Notes: generated by a model from the letters alone, not told the origin. Positions 1 through 8,659 are shown, counted from the stretch's first letter. The stretch is 64,000 bases of DNA from Syntrophopropionicum propionicicum_A (GCF_048984525.1 NZ_JBMGJC010000003.1:1-64000); one strand, 5' to 3'. Numbers and translations are program-made.

Positions 1-103
1 TGCCATGCTGGGCTGCGATCTCATTGATGGTTGCTTCTTCCCGGAGGACCTCCAGAACCACCTGGGTTTTAAAGCCGGCTGAATAATGATTACGTTTGTT
101 CAT
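1..103 (-). CDS. IS3-family transposase OrfA, N-terminal part (runs off the window)
   Basis: Reading leftward from ATG at 103 the frame stays open to the window edge and begins MNKRNHYSAGFKTQVV, followed by VLREEATINEIAAQHG. This is the N-terminal helix-turn-helix of IS3/IS911-type OrfA transposases (HTH_Tnp_1 family), which bind the element's ends. Only 34 residues are visible; the rest and OrfB would lie to the left. The element ends just right of the gene and interrupts a small membrane-protein gene at about position 141. The family call is by sequence recognition; the exact IS is not identified. Confidence 0.8.
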   Translation of the reverse strand, partial: MNKRNHYSAGFKTQVVLEVLREEATINEIAAQHG

Positions 104-141
104 GCTCCCATTGTAACTTATTTTTCTCGTCCTGTGTCTCA
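1..141 (-). mobile_element. End of an IS3-type insertion sequence (partial)
   Basis: The transposase start lies 38 bp from a point where similarity of the neighbouring gene to its intact relative at 29305-29841 is lost. The leftward strand at the junction begins TGAGACACAGGACGAG, and the TG dinucleotide fits IS3-family ends. The stop codon of the broken neighbour (139-141) would then be supplied by the element itself. The outer boundary is inferred; the other end and target duplication are outside the window. Confidence 0.5.
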
Positions 142-324
142 CTCCTTGGGAGCATTATAGAGAACCCACAATTCAGTTGTAATTCCGATTTCAGTAACGA
201 TTATGCTTAACGACAATGTAAAAAACCCTAAAGGCATAAAACGCTTTAAGTCTTCTTTCTTCATAAAGAAAAGCGTCAACCAGGGCAAGATGAACATAGA
301 CCATAATATAAGTTGGTTACTCAT
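139..324 (-). pseudogene. Truncated CBO0543-like membrane protein, disrupted by the IS
   Basis: This 61-codon frame begins MSNQLILWSMFILPWLTLFF and matches the first ~54 residues of the intact 178-residue protein at 29305-29841 (shared PWLTL.FM.KED.KRFMP and GIT...WV). It then ends abruptly, losing the four or so downstream membrane segments of the relative. The upstream DNA of both copies is also similar. The simplest reading is that an IS3 element inserted into a once full-length paralogue. A ribosome-binding site (GGAGG) precedes the ATG, so a short peptide could still be made. Confidence 0.7.
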
Positions 325-425
325 ATTGGACCTCCAGCAGTATATGCCTTAAGTTATTTTTTCCTGCAATATGTACTCTATTCATTAGAAAGTTCAAAGC
401 GATCTACTCCATATAAAAAAGCAAA

Positions 426-457
426 AGCCGAACGTCCCGGTTAATACACGTTCGGCT
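426..457 (-). terminator. Hairpin terminator for the small gene at 483-659
   Basis: A perfect 10-bp stem (AGCCGAACGT / ACGTTCGGCT) with a 12-nt loop is followed on the minus strand by TTTTGCTTTTTT. It sits 26 bp past the stop codon of the 58-residue gene. A nearly identical hairpin ends the operon at 7457. Confidence 0.8.
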
Positions 458-482
458 CATACGCGCTAATTGCCGATAAGGT

Positions 483-659
483 TTATTCCTGCCCTGCCGC
501 CGCATCGGATTTCACTTCTAAAGCTGTTTGAAGACAATTTTTTAAACGTTCAATATCGACTTCACCGCAGATTATCACAACAATACTATTCTCAATTTCT
601 ATACAACAATTGCATTCCCTTTCCTTTTTATTATTTTCAGGTTGATTTGGCCATCCCAT
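483..659 (-). CDS. Small cysteine-containing protein of unknown function (58 aa)
   Basis: This short gene starts at ATG 659 behind a very strong ribosome-binding site (AAAGGAGGAAATCAA). The product begins MGWPNQPENNKKERECNCC and continues with a hydrophobic strand (IENSIVVIICGEVDIE), ending SDAAAGQE. It has a CxCC cluster at residues 16-19 and further cysteines at about 31 and 42, which could bind metal or form disulfides. It is followed at once by a strong terminator, so it appears to be a single-gene unit. I do not recognise a family. Reality is supported by the binding site, the terminator and non-random composition; function is unknown. Confidence 0.65.
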   Translation of the reverse strand: MGWPNQPENNKKERECNCCIEIENSIVVIICGEVDIERLKNCLQTALEVKSDAAAGQE

Positions 660-1170
660 TTGATTTCCTCCTTTCGCAATGAATTGCGTGTCTTGCCTGA
701 TCCTGGAATATAATATGCCGCATGGATAAATTTGTTTACTATTCCAATGATAGGCTTAATGTATGTTAAACTGCTTAAATATACCCTCAGCCATTACGTC
801 AGCCATTCCTAAAATGTGTATCTCATTTTCTAAATATAATATGACTGTTCTGACATCCAGGAGATTGTCCGGTCATGATATACTACAGTTATTTCCAGAT
901 ATCTTAAACTCATTTTGACACGTGTTTCAGCCACATTCCAGGAGGTAAAGCCTTATTTAATGATTTGCAAAGATATTCCCGGGTCTTTTTTTATAATTAA
1001 TGGCACAATATGATTGAATATAGCGGGATAAAAAAAGCAAATTAAATCATCTTCCTATAGAAATATTAGTTCTTCTAAAATATAATCAAGAATATACCTA
1101 CCAAGCCTGTCAAATAATGTTGACTAGCATCTAAAATCTAACTGGCGTGGGTTAATATGGAGGTCTTTGA
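660..1170. other. Gene-free spacer upstream of metH
   Basis: About 510 bp of AT-rich DNA. I searched for a cobalamin or SAM riboswitch in front of metH and saw no convincing conserved core. Several stop codons break all frames. The metH ribosome-binding site GGAGG is at 1159-1163. A TTGACT at about 1119-1124 might be a -35 element but no clear -10 pairs with it. Confidence 0.5.
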
Positions 1171-3585
1171 ATGGCTGATTTTATTGCAACCTTAAAAAAC
1201 CAAGTCCTGCTCGGGGACGGTGCAATGGGTACCATGCTTGTAAAACAGGGTCTCCCGCCGGGAGAAAACCCGGAGCTCTGGATGCTCTCTCATCCCCTTG
1301 AGGTACAGCAGGTGCATTTGGCTTACTTGAATGCAGGATCTCAGGTTATCCAGACAAATACCTTTGGTGGCACAGCGCTGAAACTGGGGGAATACGGTGC
1401 GGCCCACCTCGTAGAGGAAGTAAATAAAACGGCGGCCAAACTGGTGCGAGAGGTTGTTCAGGACAAGGCGTTTGTTGCTGGTATTATCGGACCCACCGGA
1501 CACTTTCCCGCCCCTCTGGGTGACATCTCCTGGACGGAGCTGGCAGAAGTCTTTGGCCGGCAAGCCCGGGCCCTCGAGGCAGGGGGAGTGGATTTTATCT
1601 TACTGGAAACCTTCACTGATTTAGGCGAAATCCGGGCCGCCCTCTTCGCGGCCAAGAAATATACTAAGCTTCCGGTAGCATGCTCTCTTACTTATACCAA
1701 AGGCAGGACCCTCACAGGCGCCAGCCCCCAAACGGCCGCCATAGTACTGGAAGCGATGGGAGCTGATTGTATCGGCGCCAACTGCTCTACCGGTCCTGCG
1801 GAACTTCTGGAAATCATGAAAGAATACCGTCAGTTCACCCGGCTGCCGCTTCTGGTGGAGCCCAACGCCGGTATGCCGGTCCTTATCAACGGAGAAACAG
1901 TCTTCAAGGAAACACCTCAGGAATTGGCTCGTTTTGCCGAGCCTTTCCGGAGCCTGGGCGTTAATCTGATCGGAGCATGCTGCGGCAGCACTCCCGCTCA
2001 TATCAAGGCCATGGGGGAGGCTTTATCATCACGGGAACCTACACCCCTGCCGCCGCAGGAAGGACCGTTCTCCACACGTCTGGCCAGCCGCAGCCGGGCT
2101 TTGGCTATAGGTGCCAAAGAGCTTCCCGTCCTTATAGGCGAGAGAATAAACCCCTCCGCCCGCAAGGCGGTTGCGGAAGCCCTGCGGCGGCAAAACTGGG
2201 ATTTCATTACTAATGAAGGGGCGCTCCAGTTGGATTCAGGCGCACTGCTTCTTGACCTTAACACAGGACTGGCTGGAGGAGATGAAACCCGGCTGTTGCC
2301 GGAAGGTGTGCGGCAATTGCAGATGAGCCTGGACTGCCCGCTGGTGCTGGACTGTACTAATCCAGCCGCCCTGGAAAAAGGGCTTCAGGAATTCCAGGGC
2401 AAGGCTTTAATTAATTCTGTCAACGGCGAAAGAAAAAGCCTCGACTCTATCTTACCCCTGGCTAAAAAGTATGGCGCCGCGGTATTGGGTTTAACTCTTA
2501 ATGAAAGCGGTATTCCCGCAAAGGCAGAAGAACGTTTGGATATAGCTAAACAGATCGTAGACGCGGCAGAGTACTATGGTTTGCCAAGAGAAGACATTAT
2601 GATCGACTGTCTAGTCCTTACGGCGGCAACTTCTCCTGAGTTGGCTTCAGAAACCGTGCGGGCTATAACTTTGGTCAAAAAGCATCTGGGTGTTAATACA
2701 GTCCTGGGGCTGAGCAATGTCTCACACGGTTTGCCCCAGCGTTCCTGGCTTAATGCGGCTTTCTTGTCCTTAGCCCTTGGCGCCGGACTGGACGCTGCCA
2801 TCGCCAACCCGCTTGACAACAGGATCAGAGAGACAATGATCTCAGGCGCCCTTCTTACGGGGCGTGATTTCGGCGCGCGCAACTACCTGGAGCAAGCCGG
2901 CAAACTGGTTTCCCCGGCCAAGCCTTCTATAAATAAGGACACTGACCAGGAAGACCCCGTCCAGGCCCTGCAAAAAGCTATCTTTCACGGGCACCAGGAA
3001 GCTGTCGTCCCACTGGTTAAGAAACTGCTTGAAAAAGGCGATGTCCTGTCTGTTATTAACGAAGGGATTATCCCCGCCCTGGAAATAATGGGCCAGCATT
3101 TTGCCCGGGGAGAAGCTTACCTTCCCCAGCTTATACTGGCAGGGGACACGGCGAAAAAGGCTTTTGCCTACTTAAAAGAAAATTTCTCAGCGCAGAAGGT
3201 GGAACAGCAGGGGACCGTAGTGATTGGAACAGTAAAGGGCGATATCCACGACATCGGCAAGAATATCGTTTCAGCCCTGCTTGAAAATCATGGTTATCGC
3301 GTTGTAGACCTGGGCAAAAGTGTATCAGCGCAAGCTTTTCTGGAAGCGGCCCGCCGTGAAAAGGCAGATGTGGTAGCTCTGAGCGCGTTAATGACTACAA
3401 CTATGGTTGAGATGCCGCAGGTCATCGAACTGCTTAAGCAGGAGCTGCCGGATGTTAAAGTGATTGTTGGCGGGGCGGTGGTCACAGCTGAGTATGCGCG
3501 GGAAATCGGAGCGGACTCCTATGGCGCAGACGCGGTGGAGGCAGTGAAAGTAGTTCGGGGATTTTCACTGGCGCCTAAAGCATGA
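1171..3585 (+). CDS. metH: B12-dependent methionine synthase, without reactivation domain
   Basis: Transfers a methyl group from methyltetrahydrofolate via cobalamin to homocysteine. The 804 residues hold the homocysteine-binding module (GDGAMGTML at ~15-23; zinc ligands expected in the NCSTG at ~204 and GACCGST at ~268), the pterin-binding domain (GERIN at ~322), the cap domain and the B12-binding domain with DIHDIG at ~691, whose His is the cobalt ligand. E. coli MetH is ~1230 residues because it also carries the AdoMet reactivation domain; here that is the next gene, which overlaps the stop codon by 4 bp (ATGA). GGAGG lies 7 bp before the ATG. The shorter form is common in Clostridia and Thermotoga. 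Confidence 0.95.
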   Translation: MADFIATLKNQVLLGDGAMGTMLVKQGLPPGENPELWMLSHPLEVQQVHLAYLNAGSQVIQTNTFGGTALKLGEYGAAHLVEEVNKTAAKLVREVVQDKAFVAGIIGPTGHFPAPLGDISWTELAEVFGRQARALEAGGVDFILLETFTDLGEIRAALFAAKKYTKLPVACSLTYTKGRTLTGASPQTAAIVLEAMGADCIGANCSTGPAELLEIMKEYRQFTRLPLLVEPNAGMPVLINGETVFKETPQELARFAEPFRSLGVNLIGACCGSTPAHIKAMGEALSSREPTPLPPQEGPFSTRLASRSRALAIGAKELPVLIGERINPSARKAVAEALRRQNWDFITNEGALQLDSGALLLDLNTGLAGGDETRLLPEGVRQLQMSLDCPLVLDCTNPAALEKGLQEFQGKALINSVNGERKSLDSILPLAKKYGAAVLGLTLNESGIPAKAEERLDIAKQIVDAAEYYGLPREDIMIDCLVLTAATSPELASETVRAITLVKKHLGVNTVLGLSNVSHGLPQRSWLNAAFLSLALGAGLDAAIANPLDNRIRETMISGALLTGRDFGARNYLEQAGKLVSPAKPSINKDTDQEDPVQALQKAIFHGHQEAVVPLVKKLLEKGDVLSVINEGIIPALEIMGQHFARGEAYLPQLILAGDTAKKAFAYLKENFSAQKVEQQGTVVIGTVKGDIHDIGKNIVSALLENHGYRVVDLGKSVSAQAFLEAARREKADVVALSALMTTTMVEMPQVIELLKQELPDVKVIVGGAVVTAEYAREIGADSYGADAVEAVKVVRGFSLAPKA

Positions 3586-4304
3586 AAATAAAAATTCTCA
3601 ACCTGCCCCTCCTGCTGTCTAAAGAAGAAATCTATCCCTTTCTTCATCTTGGGCCGTCGCCAGGTCCGCTCTCTGTAAATATTGATAAATTAATTGACAC
3701 CCACCTGCGGAGCATTACTCAACTGGCTAAACCGCAAGGGGCTATCCGGGTGTGCTCTGTCAGCCGGATAACCCCGGACCAGGTTGTGTTGGATGGCGCC
3801 AGCCTGGTCATCGCGGGTTCCCGCGCGGCTGCTCATTTTATCACCTGTGAAAAAGTAACCCTGTTGGCTGCCACACTGGGGATCAGGATAGACGAACACC
3901 TGGCTGAGCTGCAGCAAACAGCCAGTGCTAGTGATGCGTTTATCTTCAATGGTATTGCCTCGGCAGCTGTTGAACATACCACTGATATTCTTGACAATAT
4001 AGCGGTCCGGGATATCAGGCGCAGCTCTTATTACCCGACCGCGCGTTTCAGTCCGGGTTACGGTGACTGGTCCCTGGAACACCAGCAGCAATTTATAGAC
4101 AGCATAAGTGGTGAAAAGATCGGACTTGCCGTGACGTCTCATCACCTGCTTCGGCCGGTAAAATCAGTAACAGCGGTCATAGGTTGGAGCAAAGTGCCAC
4201 AAGAACGCAGCTATGAGCGGCCAGGCGAAAAAACCTGCCAGGGTACTCTTACTTGCAGTGATTGTCCTCTAAAAGAAAACTGCATTTCCAAAACTCAGCG
4301 ATAA
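3582..4304 (+). CDS. Methionine synthase activation (AdoMet-binding) protein
   Basis: A stand-alone version of the C-terminal reactivation domain of MetH, which uses AdoMet to re-methylate oxidised cob(II)alamin. The signature stretch YYPTARFSPGYGDWSL (residues ~150-165) corresponds to the AdoMet-binding motif, followed by IGLAVTSHHLLRPVKSVTAV, typical of this family. The 240-residue product ends in a cysteine cluster (CQGTLTCSDCPLKENC) absent from E. coli MetH and possibly binding a metal or FeS centre (inference). Translation is coupled to metH by a 4-bp overlap. A terminator follows 60 bp downstream. Confidence 0.9.
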   Translation: MKIKILNLPLLLSKEEIYPFLHLGPSPGPLSVNIDKLIDTHLRSITQLAKPQGAIRVCSVSRITPDQVVLDGASLVIAGSRAAAHFITCEKVTLLAATLGIRIDEHLAELQQTASASDAFIFNGIASAAVEHTTDILDNIAVRDIRRSSYYPTARFSPGYGDWSLEHQQQFIDSISGEKIGLAVTSHHLLRPVKSVTAVIGWSKVPQERSYERPGEKTCQGTLTCSDCPLKENCISKTQR

Positions 4305-4364
4305 TCAAATAAATTGATTTGAGATAATTATTATCTGATTCATATGGGAATTATAGAAAAAGAT

Positions 4365-4396
4365 AGTCACTTCACTTGTTGAGGTGACTTTTATAT
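4365..4396 (+). terminator. Rho-independent terminator after the metH operon
   Basis: Nine base pairs (AGTCACTTC / GAGGTGACT, one G-T pair) with a 7-nt loop ACTTGTT, followed by TTTATATTT. Only weakly structured AT-rich DNA fills the rest of the gap to 4716. Confidence 0.8.
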
Positions 4397-4716
4397 TTAA
4401 GACAGGGTCTGGGTAACCGGATATTTTTTTGTGGAGATTTTTCTGGTGTTTAGCGCCGGAATTCTATTGATTAGCATTAATTATAAATGCAATCGCAAAC
4501 ATATATTTTAAATTCTTAATTTAACAATGTAAGATGAGATTAGAGAAAGAATAGCTATCTTGTATAGGATAATCCTAAATAAATATTTTGATATGCTGGG
4601 ATATTTAAATAAAACAACCTGCATGGTGGTTTTATAAGCAAGTTTACGAAAAGCCGGGGTAATAAATACACTTGCTTTTTTTATTAATAAATAGTAACAA
4701 ATCGGAGGTGGTTAAC
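4397..4716. other. Gene-free spacer before the CoA-ligase gene
   Basis: AT-rich sequence with no credible gene. An imperfect hairpin at about 4611-4633 (AAAACAACC / GGTGGTTTT) could be a leader structure but lacks a clear T-run. No promoter of good quality was recognised. Confidence 0.4.
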
Positions 4717-6042
4717 ATGCAAAGTCTCGACATCTATTGGAATCCAATTTTGGAAACCATGCCGGTGGAAAAATTGAGGGAACTGCAGCTGGTAAAGTTT
4801 AAAAGGATATTGAAATGGGCGTACGACAGGTCCAAGCTTTACCGGAATCTTTATGACGCGGCCGGTTTAACCCCCGAAGATGTTAAAACGTGGGACGACA
4901 TCAGGAAAGTGCCAATGATTGATAAAGAGAATTACCGGAAGGCCCAGTATAAGGAGCCGTGGCCTTACGGAGATTCTCTTTGCGTGCCTTTAGAAGAGGT
5001 CACAGTTTACCACCAGACCAGCGGCACCACCGGGCAACCGGTATTTCAGCCTGATACATGGCAGGACTGGGAGTGGTGGGCCGAAACATGGTCTTATATC
5101 TTGTGGGCGATGGGTTTCAGGAATACAGACAGGGTTTTTCTACCATTCGGTTACAATGTATTTATTGCCTACTGGGCCGGCCACTATGCTGCCGAAAAAA
5201 TCAATTGTGAGGTTGTTTCGGGGGCTTTGCTAAACACCGAAGAAAGAGTATTGAAGATGAAGGACCTCAGGGCCACCGCTTTTATGGCTACCCCTACTTA
5301 TGTTCTTGGGATGGCGGATGCTTGCCGGAAACTGGGCATGGATCCGAGGGATTTGGGGATCAAGAAAATCCTGTGCGCGGGTGAACCGGGTGCAAGCGTT
5401 CCCACCACCAAGAAAAGGATGGAAGAAGCCTGGGGCTGTAATGTATACGACCATATCGGCGCAACTGAAATGGGTGGATGGGGATACGAGTGTACGTATA
5501 AGCCGGGTGGTTTGCATGTTAACGAGGGATTTTTCCTGGTGGAACTCCTGGATATGGAAACCGGGGAACCTATTGAAGAACCTAATAAACTTGGGAAGGT
5601 CGTCATTACCGCTTTTGACCGGATGGCCCAGCCATGTGTCCGCTGCGACAGTAAAGACGTGGCTATGTGGAGTGAGAACTACTGTGCTTGCGGCCGCACA
5701 CACCGCGTGTTAAAGGGCGGGATTCAGGGCCGTATTGACCACATTACAAAAGTTAAAGGTGTGCTGTTTAGTCCTGTATCGGTGGAAGAGGCTGTGCGCA
5801 GTATGAATCAACTAGGTAACGAATATGAATTGATTGTTAAAAAAGATGGGGAAATAGACAAGATCATCCTAAAATATGAATTGGCGCCCGGCTTTGAAGG
5901 CCAGGAAAAAGAAGTAGAGGCCGATTTGGCCAAAATTCTGAGAATAAAGACCAACCTTAACTTTGCTTATGAAAGTCACCCTTATGGTTCCCTGCCCAGG
6001 TATCAAGTAAAAGCCAAGCGTTTTCGGGACCTCAGGAAGTAA
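4717..6042 (+). CDS. Phenylacetate-CoA ligase-like adenylate-forming enzyme (PaaK family)
   Basis: Expected to activate an aryl or fatty acid with ATP and then form its CoA thioester in the cytoplasm. ATG 4717 is chosen over an upstream TTG because GGAGGTG lies 6 bp before it; the product is 441 residues, usual for PaaK. The ATP-binding loop is HQTSGTTGQPVF (~99-110); YDHIGATEMGG is the A5-type motif, and QGRIDHI is near the C-terminal hinge. A CxxC ... CxCG cysteine set (CVRC ~309, CACG ~326) may bind zinc. The acid substrate cannot be told from sequence. It forms a two-gene unit with the small gene behind it. Confidence 0.85.
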   Translation: MQSLDIYWNPILETMPVEKLRELQLVKFKRILKWAYDRSKLYRNLYDAAGLTPEDVKTWDDIRKVPMIDKENYRKAQYKEPWPYGDSLCVPLEEVTVYHQTSGTTGQPVFQPDTWQDWEWWAETWSYILWAMGFRNTDRVFLPFGYNVFIAYWAGHYAAEKINCEVVSGALLNTEERVLKMKDLRATAFMATPTYVLGMADACRKLGMDPRDLGIKKILCAGEPGASVPTTKKRMEEAWGCNVYDHIGATEMGGWGYECTYKPGGLHVNEGFFLVELLDMETGEPIEEPNKLGKVVITAFDRMAQPCVRCDSKDVAMWSENYCACGRTHRVLKGGIQGRIDHITKVKGVLFSPVSVEEAVRSMNQLGNEYELIVKKDGEIDKIILKYELAPGFEGQEKEVEADLAKILRIKTNLNFAYESHPYGSLPRYQVKAKRFRDLRK

Positions 6043-6065
6043 TTATAAAAAGGTGGCGATACATC

Positions 6066-6281
6066 TTGATAGAGAAAACCAAAATTCGTGAAATGGCTGA
6101 CCTTATTGCCAGTATTAAACTGGAAGCGGAAAATTTAAAAGAATTGGGCTGCAAATGCGGCATTAAATGTGTCGAAATGAACGTTGTCAGAATGTCCGCT
6201 ATGATAAAAATGCTGGAACTTGACATTACTGATGCCGCCGATATATTGGAGGCCCGGCCTGAGCCGGCAATGACTTATTAA
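6066..6281 (+). CDS. Small protein encoded behind the CoA ligase (71 aa)
   Basis: TTG start at 6066 with AGGTGG nine bases upstream, 23 bp after the ligase stop. The product is largely helical and charged (KIREMADLIASIKLEAENLK) with a CKCGIKC cluster at ~29-35. No family recognised. Close spacing suggests co-transcription with the ligase; it might be an accessory subunit or a separate small regulator, but nothing in the sequence decides this. Confidence 0.6.
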   Translation: MIEKTKIREMADLIASIKLEAENLKELGCKCGIKCVEMNVVRMSAMIKMLELDITDAADILEARPEPAMTY

Positions 6282-6310
6282 TACAAACAATTTTATATTA
6301 TTTTATTTGG

Positions 6311-6346
6311 CGGATCCCTGGCGATATACTCAATATCAGGGATCCG
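6311..6346. terminator. Inverted repeat between converging genes
   Basis: Perfect 10-bp arms CGGATCCCTG / CAGGGATCCG separated by 16 nt lie between the convergent gene ends at 6281 and 6376. The flanks are AT-rich but lack a clean T-run, so it is a probable, bidirectional terminator. Confidence 0.55.
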
Positions 6347-6375
6347 TCAAATGTTTATCAGTCCTGAGATAATGA

Positions 6376-7041
6376 TTATTCCCCAAGTTTGCCTTTAAAC
6401 TCTTCTAACCCAATCCGCTCGATGAACTTACCAAGCCGCTCATGCTTTTTGGCTCCCCCGGCATAGACCTTTATAATCTTATCGATTTTTTCCATGACTT
6501 GTTCTTCATCGAGCCCTTCATAAATAGTCTTGGCAATGCGTGGAGTAACGCCGCCGTTTCCGCCTGCCATCAATTTGAACCCTTTAGGCATACCCATTAC
6601 GCCTACATCACGGAAATGATTTTCCCCGCAAGAATTTGCACAACCGCTTACACCCATTTTAAATTTACTGGGCAGTTCAAGGCCGTGATAACGTTCATCC
6701 AGTTTTAATCCCAAGCTTACTGAATCCTGTTGTCCCCGTTTGCAAAAGGTAGTTCCAGGACAAAATTTGATGCTGCGCACACATAGCCCAATGGCATGGC
6801 TGGGCTTCATGCCCAGATCGCGCCAGACATTCTCCAGATCTTCTTCCTTTAAACCCACAATCGCCAGGCGTTGGGCAGAGGTAAGCTTTAGTGCCTGGGC
6901 ATTATATTTTTCTGCGACATCTGCTATTTTTCTCAACTTATCCGGAGTCACCAGCCCGCCGGGCATGTGAGGGACCACAGCATATGTTTCTTTATCCCGC
7001 TGAAGCACCGCACCCTTGTCTAATAAATCCGTTGCAGCCAT
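6376..7041 (-). CDS. Small siroheme-[4Fe-4S] sulfite/nitrite reductase-family protein
   Basis: The 221-residue protein carries the siroheme-FeS coordination pattern of nitrite/sulfite reductases: C94-x5-C100 (CPGTTFC) and C134-x3-C138 (CANSC), with a ferredoxin-like N-terminal half (residues ~10-70). Its size fits the single-repeat, low-molecular-weight assimilatory-type sulfite reductases of sulfate reducers rather than the ~400-residue DsrA/DsrB or ~570-residue CysI. It would reduce sulfite (or possibly nitrite) by six electrons. No electron-donor subunit is adjacent, so the partner is unknown. GGAGG precedes the ATG. Single-gene unit. Confidence 0.85.
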   Translation of the reverse strand: MAATDLLDKGAVLQRDKETYAVVPHMPGGLVTPDKLRKIADVAEKYNAQALKLTSAQRLAIVGLKEEDLENVWRDLGMKPSHAIGLCVRSIKFCPGTTFCKRGQQDSVSLGLKLDERYHGLELPSKFKMGVSGCANSCGENHFRDVGVMGMPKGFKLMAGGNGGVTPRIAKTIYEGLDEEQVMEKIDKIIKVYAGGAKKHERLGKFIERIGLEEFKGKLGE

Positions 7042-7456
7042 AATTTATCATCCTCCTAAGTTATATGTATGATATATGCTATTCTTTGGCTTTATTGTAC
7101 ATTTTTTATTAGATACCAGCAACAGGCTTAAGTAAACGGCAATAACTCATACTTGCTGTAAATCTGAATTATAAATAAAGCTATTCATTAACACCCTTCT
7201 TTGAAATATTCATTAATGTAGTTTTTTCTAAGATGAATAAATTATACCCTGGTTTATCATAAATAGGTCGATATAACATGCCTGCTCTGAACTTTAGGGC
7301 ATGCCAGAATTTTTGTCGGCGACTAACGAAATAAAAAGTAGTTTTTCGGACACATTCCAATGGAAAAAGCCGAATGTTTGGTAATCCACGTTCGGCTTAA
7401 CTCTTGTAAATACTAACTTATTTGATTTCGGAGAGCTTGTCGCGCTTGACGGGTGC
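7042..7456. other. Gene-free spacer
   Basis: Holds the leader of the sulfite reductase gene (minus strand, right part) and the terminator of the MoxR/VWA operon (7363-7397). All frames are broken; I see no further gene. Confidence 0.5.
7363..7397 (-). terminator. Terminator of the MoxR/VWA operon
   Basis: A 10-bp stem (7368-7377 with 7388-7397, one G-T pair) followed on the minus strand by TTTTT. Its sequence closely matches the hairpin at 426-457, so the two terminators belong to a small repeat family. Confidence 0.7.
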
Positions 7457-8641
7457 TTACTTTAAATACATGTAGGCCACGGTCCCGAAGTGGGGAATGG
7501 GATTGTTTTCTCCGGTCAGGACCCATAGCACGGGGTAGTTTGGCGGGTCCTTGGGTAAGTCTGCGTCTCCGTCGGTCAGTAAGACCATCAACGACGGGCT
7601 GATGCCGCGTTTTTCGATTTCCAGAAACAAGGGACGGAAGTTTGTCCCGCCGCCGCCTTTAAACTGCATCGGGAGGTTGTCCGCGTCAAGTTCCTGGAAG
7701 AGTTGGACCGCAGCGTCACAGTGGGCGATATAGCCCTTGAACTCCGGATAGGAGTAGACAATACTGACCATTTCCGAGATGAACTCCTTGTAGAAACGCC
7801 AGACCGAACCGGAAGTATCAATGGCCACAACCACCTCTTCCAGCCCTTCACTGCCGAACTCCGGCAGGAAGACGTAGTCGAAACGCCGGTCGGGCGGGAT
7901 GAAGGTGTAGTCCGACCGGGTGGGCTGGACAAAGGCAGCCAGAGCCTGCTTCCAGTCCAGCTTGGGGTACAGGACATTTTCAATTACCTGCAACATACCA
8001 ACGGGCAGGAGGCCTCTTTGCCGGGCGTCCTGGGCCGCCTGGGCGGCGCGCATTTTCCAGGTCGAAGCTTCCGCGTTGGAGTCAGTTGACTCGTCCTGTC
8101 CGCTCTTGTTCTTACCCCACCTGGAATGGTCGTCCAGGAGCCTGCCGTCAGGCTTTTTTCCCTGCTGGGATTTATCCGGACCGCTTTGCCCCGAGTCCTT
8201 GCCTGCCTCGTCCTGGGATTTAGGCGGCAGTTCCTGGCGCAGTATATTGTACACGGCGTCAGCTGTCATGCCCCTGAAACGGTCGGCTATGAAGACGCCG
8301 GACGGAAGCTTGAGCCCCTGTTCTTTGACGATTTGATTAACGACATAATCGCAGGCCATGTCCCAGAGCTCCTGCTCCCGGGTACCCCGGCGCCAGATGT
8401 GCTGGAGGGCCGCGTGCATTACTTCGTGGACCAGGGCGCTCATCAGCAGGCTGATGCCGCCGGTATTGACCAGGCCCTGTACAAAATCATCGTGGTAAAT
8501 GAGGTCAAAACCCTCTGTCCGCATGGACGGAGTGGACTGGTCTTCCCTGGGCTGCAGGAAGAGGGCCAGGGAACCGAAGAAGGGATACTTCATGAGCATC
8601 TTGGCCCTGGCCTTGCTGATCAAATAATGAGAATCCGGCAC
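7457..8641 (-). CDS. VWA-domain protein with putative metallopeptidase domain
   Basis: Two domains: an N-terminal putative metallopeptidase region with the zinc motif HEVMH (~72-76) and a C-terminal VWA-like domain with a MIDAS-type DTSGS motif (~270) and LLTDGDAD. A low-complexity, Gly/Lys/Asp-rich linker joins them. Proteins of this architecture accompany MoxR-type AAA ATPases, as here, 18 bp downstream of one; the ATPase is thought to remodel or load targets held by the VWA protein. GTG 8641 is preferred because GGGAGG sits 7 bp before it; a TTG at 8656 would overlap that site. Substrate unknown. Confidence 0.85.
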   Translation of the reverse strand: MPDSHYLISKARAKMLMKYPFFGSLALFLQPREDQSTPSMRTEGFDLIYHDDFVQGLVNTGGISLLMSALVHEVMHAALQHIWRRGTREQELWDMACDYVVNQIVKEQGLKLPSGVFIADRFRGMTADAVYNILRQELPPKSQDEAGKDSGQSGPDKSQQGKKPDGRLLDDHSRWGKNKSGQDESTDSNAEASTWKMRAAQAAQDARQRGLLPVGMLQVIENVLYPKLDWKQALAAFVQPTRSDYTFIPPDRRFDYVFLPEFGSEGLEEVVVAIDTSGSVWRFYKEFISEMVSIVYSYPEFKGYIAHCDAAVQLFQELDADNLPMQFKGGGGTNFRPLFLEIEKRGISPSLMVLLTDGDADLPKDPPNYPVLWVLTGENNPIPHFGTVAYMYLK

Positions 8642-8659
8642 TGGCGCCCCTCCCAATTA

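Noticed and set aside
470..682. 70-codon rightward frame
   Set aside because: It is the shadow of the small leftward gene at 483-659, which has a far better start signal.
660..1170. Cobalamin or SAM riboswitch in front of metH
   Set aside because: No B12-box (GCCACTG-like) or SAM-box core could be found; only AT-rich sequence.
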